DNA of 64,000 nt from Manis javanica. Lineage: Eukaryota > Chordata > Mammalia > Pholidota > Manidae. Shown one piece after another: positions 1 through 11,957 of this stretch. The DNA is taken from positions 16,332,001 through 16,396,000 of the forward strand of contig NC_133158.1 in NCBI RefSeq assembly GCF_040802235.1, given 5' to 3'. The notes beneath the pieces were generated by a model. It did no database searches. It saw only the letters and a program-made list of their open reading frames with translations, and had not been told where the DNA came from. Every line of letters begins with the position of its first letter. Positions within the stretch are counted from its first letter, which is position 1. The translations under genes and the position numbers were made by a program.

Positions 1-1260
1 AGGAAGGGCAAGTGCAGGAAGGACCCTCCAACGTCCTCCAGGAGCAAGTTGTAAGCCCCTCATGTGAGAGGTGCCCACCCTATGCCAGAGGAAAAGAGCA
101 TCCTTATCTTTGAAGACAGAGGGACTTTGAGAGGAATGGGAAGGACAGGCCTTCCTAAGCTTCCCCCATTTGCTACCTTCAGCTTATTCCACCCTTTTGT
201 CCTGTCATGTTTTTCCATAACTTTCACTCATCAGACCTAGCATAAAAGCACTCATGGTTAATGTTTCTTGAGGTCTTCATTTCCTTATGAAGGCTCCTGT
301 CCCATGTAAAACTCCCATTAACTAAATATGTATGCTTTTCTTTTGTTGATTTGTCTTCCATCATTCCAATACACAGGGTCCCAGCTGGAGAACCTACCAG
401 AGTGGTAGGAAAAAGAATTTGTTCCTCCTCTATCCTGGCCGTGTCAACCTTTGTACCTCAGTTACTTGATCTGTAAAAGTGAGATAATAAATATATCTAC
501 TTTATAGGATTTTTGAAAAATCTAAATGACATAATCCATGGTAAAAGCTTATTACACATTAGCTATTTATCACACTTCTCACAGATAAACTGTGTGATCC
601 ATTTCTGCCTAGAAACTGCCTGATACCCAACAAATATTGTTCAAGATTGTTTCAATTTTATTTTTTCCCAAATAGCACACTAAATAATGGGAAAGAACTG
701 TGTAAAGCTTGATACATTTATGAAAAGTCCTGATGGTAAGAGGGAGCATTTCTTTCTTGCAGCCACTGATCTTCCATCCCCCATTCATTCAGGATGGGGA
801 AGACTAAAGGTAAGTCATTTCGGTCTGCAGCCCCAAGCACTACAAATGGGCACAATTTCTATAAATGGTTCCCAAATGTTACTAAATAAATCAGCTCTCT
901 CCTGTTTTTGGTATGCTACTCTCTTAGGCAATTCCATTTGGATGCCAAGAGTCTGCTCCCTGGTTGCAAACTGCCTGGAGATTTTGTGAGCAAGCAATTA
1001 ATGCCTGGCTCTCTCCTCCAATTTCCCTGACCTGTGGCTCCACTGCCTCAGGGTGAACTATTAAGTTTACAGGGCAAGTGCTTCTCTAGAGACAAAATAC
1101 ACAGCATTGCTTTGGCCAGACCCTAGAGCAGAATGAATTACAAGAAGTTATTTACTATTTTGTCTTGTTTTAAAAGTCATTTCAAAATTGATTTGATTTT
1201 TGTTTCATTTCAGAGGTAAATTAATACTATATACTTCTGAAGGGTGTGAGGATGTTACTC

Positions 1261-1384
1261 CACTACCACTACACTGCTACTACATTAAACATTATGGATA
1301 CTGCGGTTACTGCTGTTATCACCACTCCCACCATGGCCACTACCATCACCACTCCTGCGGCTACTATTGGTACTATTACTGAGA
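1261..1384. repeat. degenerate TAC/CAC trinucleotide repeat
   Basis: Imperfect (TAC)n/(CAC)n run. It produces a His/Tyr-rich open frame that is not a gene. Confidence 0.7.
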
Positions 1385-1434
1385 CAGTCTGCCGCCACCA
1401 CTAAGGTAGTAATTCTACAGCAGCCACATGCTAA

Positions 1435-1600
1435 TATTTTTTGAGTACTTAACTTCACTAAGCCTGTGAAAAGTGCTTTATATATGCTCTACCGATTTCT
1501 CCATACAACAATCTTGAAAGATGGATACTTTTATTTCCCTTCTTTAACAGATATTAAAACTTCGGCATAGGTGTTTGAGCTAAAGACTGTCTATGAAGTC
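1435..1600 (+). mobile_element. MIR-like SINE
   Basis: 'gaaaagtgctttatatatgc', 'gatggatacttttatttccc' and 'acttcggcataggtg' follow the MIR core layout. Confidence 0.5.
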
Positions 1601-2829
1601 GGGGTTCTTAGGGTTCTCTATTACTTCCTACCAATCCAGCAGAAACAACATCTCACAGACTTAAAAGACTGGAATCGCACAGCACAGAAAAAAAATACTC
1701 TGCTTGTTGGTACCAGTTTTTAAAAAATGGCGAAAATTGGCAGATTGTGAGTGTTATGATCATCAACGGCAGTGAGATCATCATCAGACATGTATTGACT
1801 CTGTTGAAATATTGCAAAGATTCTTGGATCAATTCAGTCTGGAAAATGCTCGGTTAAAGAATGCTATAGAAATTTCTTAACCAAAAAGTTTTGAAATGAC
1901 AAAGAGAATTGTGAATTTCTAAATTAAGAAAATTGTCTTTTCTGAACTAATAACCACAGAGCTTTTTACCATAGGACATGTTATAAGACTCATGTTCCTC
2001 AGAACATATTTTGTGAATGGTGACCAAAACAAGCCAAATAAAAAAGAGAAAACAATATATATTATGGGTTTACCTAGGGGAAAAGACTAGAAGGAAATAA
2101 TTTAAAATGGTGTAATTCCAAGTGGAAGGATTACCAATGATTTTTATTTTATTTCATTTTATTGTTTGATCCAGCATTTTTTGTATTTCCAGGAAAACAA
2201 ATAAATGCTGCTGATATTTCCAAACACAGAAAACCACCTCAGAGAATCTTTAAGTCAATTTTAGAATAACTGCCTTAACTTCTCCCTGACATTGGGCTCT
2301 GAGCATCCTCCTAAACAAGTGAAAAGTAAATGCAGGACTGATCAAATTTGCAGGAAAAAAACCTTCAATCTTTAAATTGCCAGCATCTTTCAAAATAACC
2401 CATTCATATTTTTCTACAGCACTTGTAGATACAGCAGGCAGTGTCAAAACTTTCTTCTTGGATATCTCATGGACATGCCATTTCTCATCTACTTTGACAA
2501 AAGTCTACATTTTAGATGGCAGAGATATTAAAAAACTTAAAAATTGGCAACAAGCCTAAGATTTCTCCAGGGTTGTCTGCAACACATTTACCATAAAAAT
2601 ATTTCTTCAATCAAGCTGTGAAATCACACTTGGTTAAAAGCAAGGATGATTGCACAATAATGTAAATGTACTTAATGCCACTGAACTATACACTTAAAAA
2701 GGGTTCATCTGGTAAATTTTATGTTATGTATATTTTAGCACAATAACAGAAAGCAAAGGTAACGAAATATATTTAGATAGCATCTGTTATTTTGAAAGAT
2801 CCTCACAACTTTAGATATTTAAAGTATGT
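1601..2829. other. no gene recognised
   Basis: AT-rich unique-looking DNA, broken short frames only. Confidence 0.5.
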
Positions 2830-3180
2830 TCATAGCATTGTTTATTATTTTTACAATGATGGAAACAACTTAAATGCCCAACCATAGGGAACTGATCAAA
2901 TAAACTATATCCTATTCCTACCACCTAATACCACAAAACCTGTTTTGGAAATGGAAGTGGAGCTGAATTATTATGGAATGGTATCTACAATTGATTCAGT
3001 GAAAAAGACCTGGCATATTTTGTTAAAAATTTAAGAACATATAAAATCCATATATTTTGTATACAATCACAGAAATGAGTCTGACAGAATCTATATCAAT
3101 ATGAAACAGTGATCCTTGTTTTCTTCTTTATATGTTTCCAAGTTATTTTGAATATTTTGCAAGTATATATATGTAATTTT
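2830..3180 (+). mobile_element. old L1M-like piece
   Basis: 'gatggaaacaacttaaatgc' and 'gggaactgatcaaataaact' with the AT-rich tail are typical of old L1M 3' sequence. Family not settled. Confidence 0.5.
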
Positions 3181-4189
3181 ATAATCAGAAAAACCTTACA
3201 CCATATTTTCAGTGTGTGCTAATATGTAGGTAATACCCTTGTGGGGATCATTTTACATCATTAAAATGTGAAACAGTCTACTGGCATTGCATTTTGGAGG
3301 GGCTAGGATGCTTCTCTGTTTTACTATCTTTAAGTGAAAACTTAAGAGAGACACTTGAGAGAAAATAGTAAGTAAATGGATCAGTGAGTCAAATTATGTG
3401 GGGAAAAAGTCTTTTTTTCCAGTATTTCGAAGTTTTGTCCACTGCAGATTAATTTATAGTTTGATAGACTTAAATAATTGTATTTAAGATGTTCAGGAAA
3501 AGGAAGTATAACTTCTGTTTAAAAATAATTGGGGTTATTAAACAGGAAAATATTTTTTAAATAAATTAAATCTTGGAGATAAACAATATAGTTATGGAAA
3601 GAAACCATGCAGTGAATGGGATAAACTCTAGCTGGACGTTAGAGTGCAGCTGTGAACTGGAACACAGAACTGAGATGCTCAGAATGCGGTGGGGAAAAAA
3701 GGATGTGGAAGCAACTGAAGTTCGGAGAATGGATCTAAGGTGCTCACATTGGTTTAATAGTAATTTCAGAATAACTGAATGGAGTGATGAAGAAGCAATA
3801 TTTGAAGAGAAATTATTGCTAGGTCCTCAAAAGTGGAAGTATTTTCTGAATACTGAGCCAAGTAAGTTTTAAAACATTTAAAATCATCTGCACTTTGAAA
3901 ACATCTGCACCTTGTCATATTTAGACAACTTACAGTAAAACTGCAGAACTTCAAAGAAACTACCAGAGAGGAAAGACATTATCTACAGAATAACAAAAAA
4001 AATCAGAGTAACAGTTGACATCTTACCCACATTAGCAAATGCAAAAAGTGACTAGAATAATATAAAATATGCAAGGGCAAGAGAAGCAATAGATTTAGGA
4101 TGGTGGCACTTTTTGGACAGAGAGAGACAAAAGAGGAAGGACCCTCAATTCTAGGATTTCAACTCTAACTACAGTCTGACTCCTTCAAA
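3181..4189. other. no gene recognised
   Basis: Contains a 99-codon plus-strand frame at 3573-3872 that I do not recognise. No splice, repeat or promoter context supports it. Confidence 0.45.
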
Positions 4190-4835
4190 AAACATTTGTA
4201 GCACTGTTGGTGAGAATGTAAAATGGTGCAGCCACTGTGGGAAACCTCATAGTAGTCACTCCAAACATTAAAAATAGAACTATCAAATGATCCAGAAATC
4301 CCACTTCTGGGATTTCAATTCCAAAGAATTGAAAGGAAAGTCTCAAGAATTTTTTTTTGCTCATCGATGTTTGTGGCAACATTATTCACAAAAGCCAAGA
4401 GGTAGAAGCAACCCAAAGGTCTACCAATGGGTAAGTGGAGAAGCAAAATGCGGTATATATGAAACCCAATGGAATAATTTTGCCCTTAGAAAAGGAGGAA
4501 ATCCCATTACATGCTACAACATGGATGAAACTTGGGGACATCATGTCTCAATAAACCAGTCACAAAAAGACAAATACTATACAGTCTGCTTATATGAGGT
4601 CCCTAATGTAGTCAGAGAGGCAGAAAGTAGAATGGTGGCTGCCAGGGGCTGAGAGGAGGGGGAAATAAGGAGTTATTTTGTGGATAGATTTCCAATTTTA
4701 CAAACTGAGAAAATTCTGGAGATCCACTGCACAACAATGTCAGTAAACTTAGCACTACTGAATCATACACTTTAAAATGGTTAAGATGATACATTTTATA
4801 TGTTTTTACTACAATTTGAAAAATACTTGAAAAAA
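4190..4835 (+). mobile_element. old L1 3' end
   Basis: Diverged ORF2 C-terminus (gttggtgagaatgtaaaatg, then cattattcacaaaagccaag) and 3'UTR (gaatggtggctgccaggggc) in plus orientation. It lies just left of the 8-kb L1 insertion. Confidence 0.8.
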
Positions 4836-4961
4836 TGTTGAATACAAAAATACTGGAAGCAAATAATTAAATGATAAAGATGTGCCCACTAGCACTTGTC
4901 ATATAAGAGTCTATTCATTTTTTCTGAATTTTTTCTTAAAATAAAAAGGCACTTTTTTTTT

Positions 4962-6608
4962 GAGAGGGGATCTCTCATATTTATTGATCAAATGGTTGTT
5001 AACAACAATAAAATTCTCTATAGGGGAGTCTATGCTCAATGCACAATCATTAATCCACCCCCAGCCTAATTCTCGTGAGTCTCTAATCTCCTGAAGCATA
5101 ATGAACAAGTTCTTACATGGTGAACAAACTCTTACATAGTGAATAAGTTCTTACATGGTGAACAGTACAAGGGCAGTCATCACAGAAACTTTCGGTTTTG
5201 ATCACGCATTATGAACTATAAACAATCAGGTCAAATATGAATATTCGTTTGATTTTTATACTTGATTTATATGTGGATTCCACATTTCTCCCTTTATTAT
5301 TATTATTATTTTTATTTTTAATAAAATGCTGAAGTGGTAGGTAGATGCAAGATAAAGGTAGAAAACATAGTTTAGTGTTGTAAGACAGCAATTGTAGATG
5401 ATCATGTGTGTGCCTGTAGACTATGCGCTAATCCGAGCTAGACAAGGGCAATAAAACATCCACGGATGCAGAAGATTTCTCTCAAAACAGGGGGGGTGAG
5501 GTTCTAAGCTTCACCACTGTTGATCCCCAATTTCTCACCTGATGGCCCCCCTGCGACTTTGCCTGTCTTAGGTTGTTCCTCCCTTGAGGAATCTTACTCG
5601 TCTCTGGCTAACCAGTCGTCTTCCGGGGCCATACAGGGAGATGTAAAGTTGGTAAGTGAGAGAGAGGCCATATTGTTTGAAAAGGTTAGCTTTTTACTTC
5701 TTTGCAGATTTATGCCCTGTGGCTTCTATGCCCAGCATTTGTCTTGAGGTATCTTCACCACTTGGAGGAGTGATGATACTTGGTGAATTCGATATGAGGC
5801 ACGAATTCTATTTAAGGATTGTAATTAGGAAGGAAGAAGAAAAGCTATAGAGGTAGCAGATGGAACAAAACATGGGAAGATTGGTTATTTCTTTGACATA
5901 TCTTCTTGTAGAGTAACTTAAGCATGTATAGGTTTTAAACTACTAATTAAATTGCGCACACACATTAACATAATAGGAATACAGTTACATAACCAAAGCA
6001 GATCTATAATTCCCAGCCATCTCCAGTGAAGCCAAGAAAACCAGTTAGGCACCCTAGGCATTTGTGAAAATTTGTCTATGATATAATGGATATTGTCCAA
6101 CTGTACTTGAACAGTCTGAGAGAAATCAGACAAATTAAAACAATCCATTCCTGGGAACTGTTAACATCCCATATGTTCTATTAACAGTAGATAGTCTGCA
6201 GTTGTAAGATTTTGGAGCGCTACAACTTGCACTTCTCCTAATTCTTGGTTGAGTTCCAACAGTATAGATCCAGTCGAATTTGTTCTTTTACTGTATGCAC
6301 AGGCCAGCTTAGATATCTCCTTCTTCATTCCAATGGCAAGTCCAGGAACCGGTGGGATGAATGCAGCTACAACTGCAGCATCGCCTGGATCTCTGTTGAG
6401 GTTTTTTGATGATCATCTTCTGGTATGAGTCTTCCAGACAGTGCTGATGTTGGAAGTTCTTCTTCATATCGTATCTTAGTTCATTTTCTAGGTAGCCAAA
6501 TTAGGCTTTGATCCTCTGTATAAACACAAACAGACCCTTTGCCCACACTTTGATATGCCCTTTATACCATTGTGTAGAACTCATTGGAGGTCACCACTCA
6601 GGAACTGC
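4962..6608 (-). mobile_element. ERV-derived 3' extension of the L1, copy 1
   Basis: Sense to the L1 and lying past its normal 3' end. In element order: about 6590-6470 resembles the C-terminal DNA-binding part of a retroviral integrase (Trp/Lys/Gly pattern, WYKGHIKVWAKG). 6400-5918 resembles an envelope TM subunit: LQN motif, C-X7-C, then a Trp-rich pre-membrane stretch and a hydrophobic anchor, interrupted by TAA at 6161-6163. 5917-5297 is unassigned. A polypurine tract (aaagggagaaa) ends at 5285, followed by TGTG and about 320 bp of LTR-like U3-R sequence. AATAAA at 4979-4984 lies about 20 nt before the terminal poly(A). Surface-subunit sequence appears absent. The reading is defective; the class II (betaretrovirus-like) assignment is inference. 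Confidence 0.7.
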
Positions 6609-7110
6609 TTTTTTTTTTTTAAGAGAAAGGAATATTATCAGAAAAGTGTACCTCCATAGCTGATCATCTGACACACTTTAAGTGATCAAAATTAAGGATA
6701 TTTAAAGCATGCATTAATCGTTGATTTGCAGTTAGTTTTATCCTATTAAGGAGTAATCTCCCTTTTCTTTCTTTCTTTTTTTTTTATCTTTAATCTACAC
6801 TTACATGAAGAATATTATGTTTACTAGGCTCTCCCCTATACCAGGTCCCCCTATAAACCCCTTTACAGTCACTGTCCATCAGCATAGCAAAATGTTGTAG
6901 AACCACTACTTGTCTTCTCTGTGTTGTACAACCCTCCCCTTTCTCCCACCCCCCCATGCATGCTAATCTTAATACCCCCTTACTTCTTCCCCCACTTATC
7001 CCTCCCTACCCACCCAACCTCCCCAGTCCCTTTCTCTTTGGTACCTGTTAGTCCATTTTTGGGTTCTGTAATTCTGCTGCTGTTTTGTTCTTTCAGTTTT
7101 TCCTTTGTTC

Positions 7111-10100
7111 TTATACTCCACAGATGAGTGAAATCATTTGGTAGTTCTCTTTCTCTGTTTGGCTTATTTCACTGAGCATAATACCCTCCAGCTCCATCGA
7201 TGTTGCTGCAAATGGTAGGATTTGCCCTCTTCTTATGGCTGAGTAGTATTCCATTGTGTATATGTACCACATCTTCTTTATCCATTCATCTACCGATGGA
7301 CATTTAGGTTGCTTCCAATTCTTGGCTATTATAAATAGTACTGCAATAAACATAGGGGTGCATCTGTCTTTCTCAAACTTGATTGCTGCGTTCTTAGGGT
7401 AAATTCCTAGGAGTGGAATTCCTGGGTCAAATGGTAGGTCTGTTTTGAGCATTCTGATGAACCTCCATACTGCTTTCCACAATGGTTGAACTAATTTACA
7501 TTCCCACCAGCAGTGTAGGAGGGTTCCCCTTTTTCCACAGCCTCACCAACATTTGTTGTTGTTTGTCTTTTGGATGGCAGCTATCCTTACTGGTGTGAGG
7601 TGATATCTCATTGTAATTTTAATTTGCATTTCTCTGATAACTAGTGATGTGGAGCATCTTTTCATGTGTCTGTTGGCCATCTGTATTTCTTTTTTGGAGA
7701 ACTGTTCAGTTCCTCTGCCCATTTTTTAATTGGATTATTTGATTTTTGTTTGTTGAGGCATGTGAGCTCTTTATATATTTTGGATGTCAAGCCTTTATCA
7801 GATCTGTCATTTACAAATATATTCTCCCATACTGTAGGGTTCCTTTTTGTTCTATTGATGGTGTCTTTTGCTGTACAGAAGCTTTTCAGCTTAATATAGT
7901 CCCACTTGTTCATTTTTGCTGTTGTTTTCCTTGCCCGGTGAGATATGTTCAAGAAGAGGTCACTCATGTTTATGTCTAAAAGGTTTTTGCCTATGTTTTT
8001 TTCTAAGAGTTTTATGGTTTCATGACTTACATTCAGGTCTTTGATCCATTTTGAATTTACTTTTGTGTATGGGGTTAGACAATGGTCCAGTTTCATTCTC
8101 CTATATGTAGCTGTCCAGTTTTGCCAGCACCATCTGTTGAAGAGACTGTCATTTTGCCATTGTATGTCCATGGCTCCTTCATCAAATATTAATTGACCAT
8201 ATATGTTTGGGTTAATGTCTGGAGTCTCTAATCTGTTTCACTGGTCTGTGGCTCTGTTCTTGTGCCAGTACCAAATTGTCTTGATTACTATGGCTTTGTA
8301 GTAGAGCTTGAAGTTGGGGAGTGAGATCCCCCCTACTTTATTCTTCTTTCTCAGGATTGCTTTGGCTATTTGGGGTCTTTGGTGTTTCCATATGAATTTT
8401 TGAATTGTTTGTTCCAGCTCATTGAAGAATGTTGCTGGTAATTTGATAGGGATTGCATCAAATCTGTATATTGCTTTGGGCAGGATGTCCATTTTGATGA
8501 TATTAATTCTTCCTAGCCATGAGCATGGGATGAGTTTCCATTTGTTAGTGTCCCCTGTAATTTCTCTTAAGAGTGACTTGGTTTTCAGGGTACAGGTCTT
8601 TCACTTCCTAGGTTAGGTTTATTCCTAGGTATTTTATTCTTTTTGATGCAATTGTGAATGGAATTGTTTTCCTGATTTCTCTTTCTATTGGTTCATTGTT
8701 AGTGTATAGGAAAGCTACAGATTTCTGTGTGTTAATTTTGTATCCTACAACTTTGCTGTATTCCAATATCAGTTCTAGTAGTTTTGGAGTGGAGTCTTTA
8801 GGGTGTTTTATGTACAATATCATATCATCTGCAAATAGTGACAGTTTAACTTCTTCTTTACCAATCTGGATTCCTTGTATTTCTTTGTTTTGTCTGACTG
8901 CCATGGCTAGGACTTCTAGTACTATGTTAAATAACAGTGGGGAGAGTGGGCATCCCTGTCTGGTTCCCGATCTCAGAGGAAAAGCTTTCAGCTTCTCATT
9001 GTTCAGTATAATATTGGCTGTGGGTTTATCATATATGGCCTTTATTATGTTGAGGTACTTGCCCTCTATTCCCATTTTGATGAGAGTTTTTATCATGAAT
9101 GAATGTTGAATTTTGTCAAATGCTTTTTCAGCATCTATGGAGATGATCATGTGGTTTTTGTCTTTCTTTTTGTTGATGTGGTGGATGATGATGGATTTTT
9201 GAATATTGTACCATCCTTGCATCCCTGGGATGAATCCCACTTGGTCATGGTGTATGATCCTTTTGATATGCTGTTGAATTCTGTTTGCTAATATTTTATT
9301 GAGTATTTTTGCATCTACATTCATCAGGGATATTGGTCTGTAATTTTCTTTTTTGGTGGGGTCTTTGCCTGGTTTTGGTATTAGGGTGATGTTGGCTTCA
9401 TAGAATGAGTTTGGGAGTATTCCCTCCTCTTCTATTTTTTGGAACACTTTAAGGAGAATGGGTATTATGTCTTCTCTGTGTGTCTGATAAAATTCCGAGG
9501 TAAATCCAACTGGCCCCAGGGTTTTGTTCTTGGGTAGTTTTTTGATTACCGTTTCAATTTCTTTGCTCGTAATTGGTTTGTTTAACTTTTGTGTTTGTTC
9601 CTTGGTCAGTTTTGGGAGGTTGTATTTTTCTAGGAAGTTGTCCATTTCTTCTAGGTTTTCCAGCTTGTTGGCATATAGGTTTTCATAGTAGTCTTTAATA
9701 ATTCTTTGTATTTCTGTGGAATCTGTCGTGATTTTTCCATTCTAATTTCTGATTCTGTTGATTTGTGTTGATTCTCTTTTTCTCTTAATAAGTTTGGCTA
9801 GAGGCTTATCTACTTTATTTTCTCAAAGAACCAGCTCTTGGTTTCATTGATATTTGCTATTGTTTTATTCTTCTCAAATTTGTTTATTTCATCTCTGATT
9901 TTTATTATGTCCCTCCTTCTGCTGACTTTAGGCCTCATTTGTTCTTCTTTTTCCAGTTTCAATAATTGTGATGTTAGACTATTCATTTGGGATTGTTCTT
10001 CCTTCTTCAAGTGTGCCTGGATCGTTTATATACTTTCCTCTTAAGACTGCTTTCGCTGCGTCCCACAGAAGTTGGGGCTTTGTGTTTTGTCATTTGTTTC

Positions 10101-10920
10101 TATATATTTCTTGATCTCTATTTTGATTTGTTCATTGATCCATTGATTATTTAGAAGCATGTTGTTAAGCCTCCATGTGTTTGTGAGCCTTTTTGTTTTC
10201 TTTGTAGAATTTATTTCTAGTTTTATACCTTTGTGGTCTGAAAAATTGGTTGATAGAATTTCAATATTTTGGAATTTACGGAATCTCTTTTTGTGAGCTA
10301 GTATGTGGTCTATTCTGGAGAATGTTCCATGTGCACTTGAGAAGAATGTATATCCTGTTGCTTTTGGATGTAGAGTTCTATAGATGTCTATTAGGTCCAT
10401 CTGTTCTAGTGTGTTGTTCAGTGCCTCTGTGTCCTTACTTATTTTCTGCCCGGTGGGTCTATCCTTTGGGGGTGAGTGGTGTGTTGAAATCTCCTAAAAT
10501 GAATGCATTGCAGTCTATTGCCCTCTTTAGTTCTGTTAGTATTTGTTTCACATATGCTGATGCTCCTGTGTTGGGTGCATATATATTTAGAATGGTTATA
10601 TCCTCTTGTTGGACTGAGCCCTTTATCATAATGTAGTGTCCTTCTTTACCTCTTGTTACTTTCTTTGTTCTGAAGTCTATTTTGTCTGATATTAGTATTG
10701 CAACCCCTGCTTTCTTCTCACCGTTGTTTGCCTGAAATATGTTTTTCCATCCCTTGACTTTTAGTCTGTGCATGTCTTTGGGTTTGAGGTGAGTTTCTTG
10801 TAAGCAGCATATAGATTGGTCTTGCTTTTTTATCCATTCTATTACTCTGTGTCTTTTGATTGGTGCATTAAGTCCATTTACATTTTGGGTGACTATTGAA
10901 AGATATGTACTTATTGCCAT
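7111..10920 (-). pseudogene. L1 ORF2 (endonuclease-reverse transcriptase), multiply broken
   Basis: ORF2p cuts target DNA and reverse-transcribes L1 RNA. It starts at ATG 10920 (MAISTYLSIVTQNVNGLNAP). The AP-type endonuclease residues are visible: Asn in QNVNGL, Glu in QETHL, Asp-Asn in LGDFN, Asp in RIDHIL, and SDH in NFSDHKG. The reverse transcriptase open segment is 8608-9645, with the YxDD-equivalent FADD at codons 8824-8835. Later open pieces are 8238-8492, 7662-8171 and 7111-7482, the last ending at the normal L1 ORF2 C-terminus (SLICGV, stop 7111-7113). The reading frame is split into about seven segments by stops and indels, so no functional protein is made. Confidence 0.93.
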
Positions 10921-11225
10921 TGCAGGATTTAAATTCGTGGTTACTAAAGGTTCAAGGTTATCCTCTTTAGTATCTTACCGCCTAACTTAGCTTGCTTATT
11001 GAGCTGTTATATACACTGTCTGGAGATTCTTTTCTTCTCTCCCTTCTTATTCCTCCTCCTCCATTCTTCATATGTTGTGTGTTTTGTTCTGTGCTCTTTT
11101 AGGAGTGCTCCCATCTAGAGCAGTCCCTGTAAGATGCCCTGTAGAGGTGGTTTGTGGGAAGCAAATTCCCTCAGCTTTTGCTTCTCTGGGAATTTTTTAA
11201 TCCCGCCATCATATTTAAATGATAT

Positions 11226-11957
11226 TCATGCTGGATATAGTATCCTTGGTTCAAGGCTCTTCTGTTTCATTGTATTAAATATATCATGCCATTCTCTTCT
11301 GGCCTGTAGGGTTTCTGTTGAGAAGTCTGTTGATAGCCTGATGGGTTTTCCTTTATAGGTGACCTTTTTCTCCTTAGCTGCCTTTAAAACTCTTTCCTTG
11401 TCCTTGAATCTTGCTATTTTAATTATTATGTGTCTTGGTGTTGTCCTCCTTGGATCCTTTCTGTTGGGGGTTCTGTGTATTTCCGTGGTCTGTTCGATTA
11501 TTTTCTCCCCCAGTTTGGGGAAGTTTTCAGCAATTATTTCTTCAAAGACACTTTCTATCCCTTTTCCTCTCTCTTCTTCTTCTGGTACCCCTATAATATG
11601 GATATTGTCACATAGTTCTCTTGGTATTGTTTCGTTCCTGGAGATCCTTTTATCTCTCTCTATGTCAGCTTCTATACGTTCCTGTTCTCTGGTTTCTATT
11701 CCTTCAATGGCCTCTTGTATCTTATCCATTATGCTTATAAATCCTTCCAGGGTTTGTTTCACTTCTGTGATCTCCTTCCTGACATCTGTGATCTCCCTCT
11801 GGACTTCATCCCATTGCTCTTGCATTTTTCTCTGCATCTCCGTCAGCATGTTCATGATTTTTATTTTGAATTCTTTTTCAGGAAGACTGGTTGGGTCTGT
11901 CTCCTTCTCAGGTGTTGACTCTGTGATCTTTGTCTGCCTGTAGTTTTGCCTTTTCAT
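11226..11957 (-). pseudogene. L1 ORF1 (RNA-binding protein), prematurely stopped
   Basis: L1 ORF1p is a trimeric RNA-binding protein of the L1 RNP, usually about 340 residues. Here 243 codons are open from the ATG at 11957. They hold a charged N-terminus, a coiled coil (heptad-rich, around EMQRKMQEQWDEVQREI), the RRM-like core (NIHIIGVPEEEERGKGIE) and the start of the C-terminal domain ending RILYPA. A TGA at 11226-11228 stops it where an Arg codon is expected, consistent with CpG decay. The same frame continues beyond with recognisable C-terminal-domain residues (ISFKYDGGIKKF), then meets a second stop, TAG, at 11115-11117. The protein therefore lacks an intact C-terminal domain. Confidence 0.9.

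Noticed and set aside
687..989. 100-codon plus-strand frame
   Set aside because: No recognisable family, no splice partner, and length within chance for the surroundings.
1200..1382. His/Tyr-rich 60-codon frame
   Set aside because: It is translated trinucleotide simple repeat.
5520..5747. Plus-strand open frame (75 codons) that also exists at 25358-25624 (88 codons) with nearly the same protein
   Set aside because: Both lie antisense in the retrovirus-derived L1 extension. Similarity comes from shared descent of the repeat; no start context or family supports a gene.
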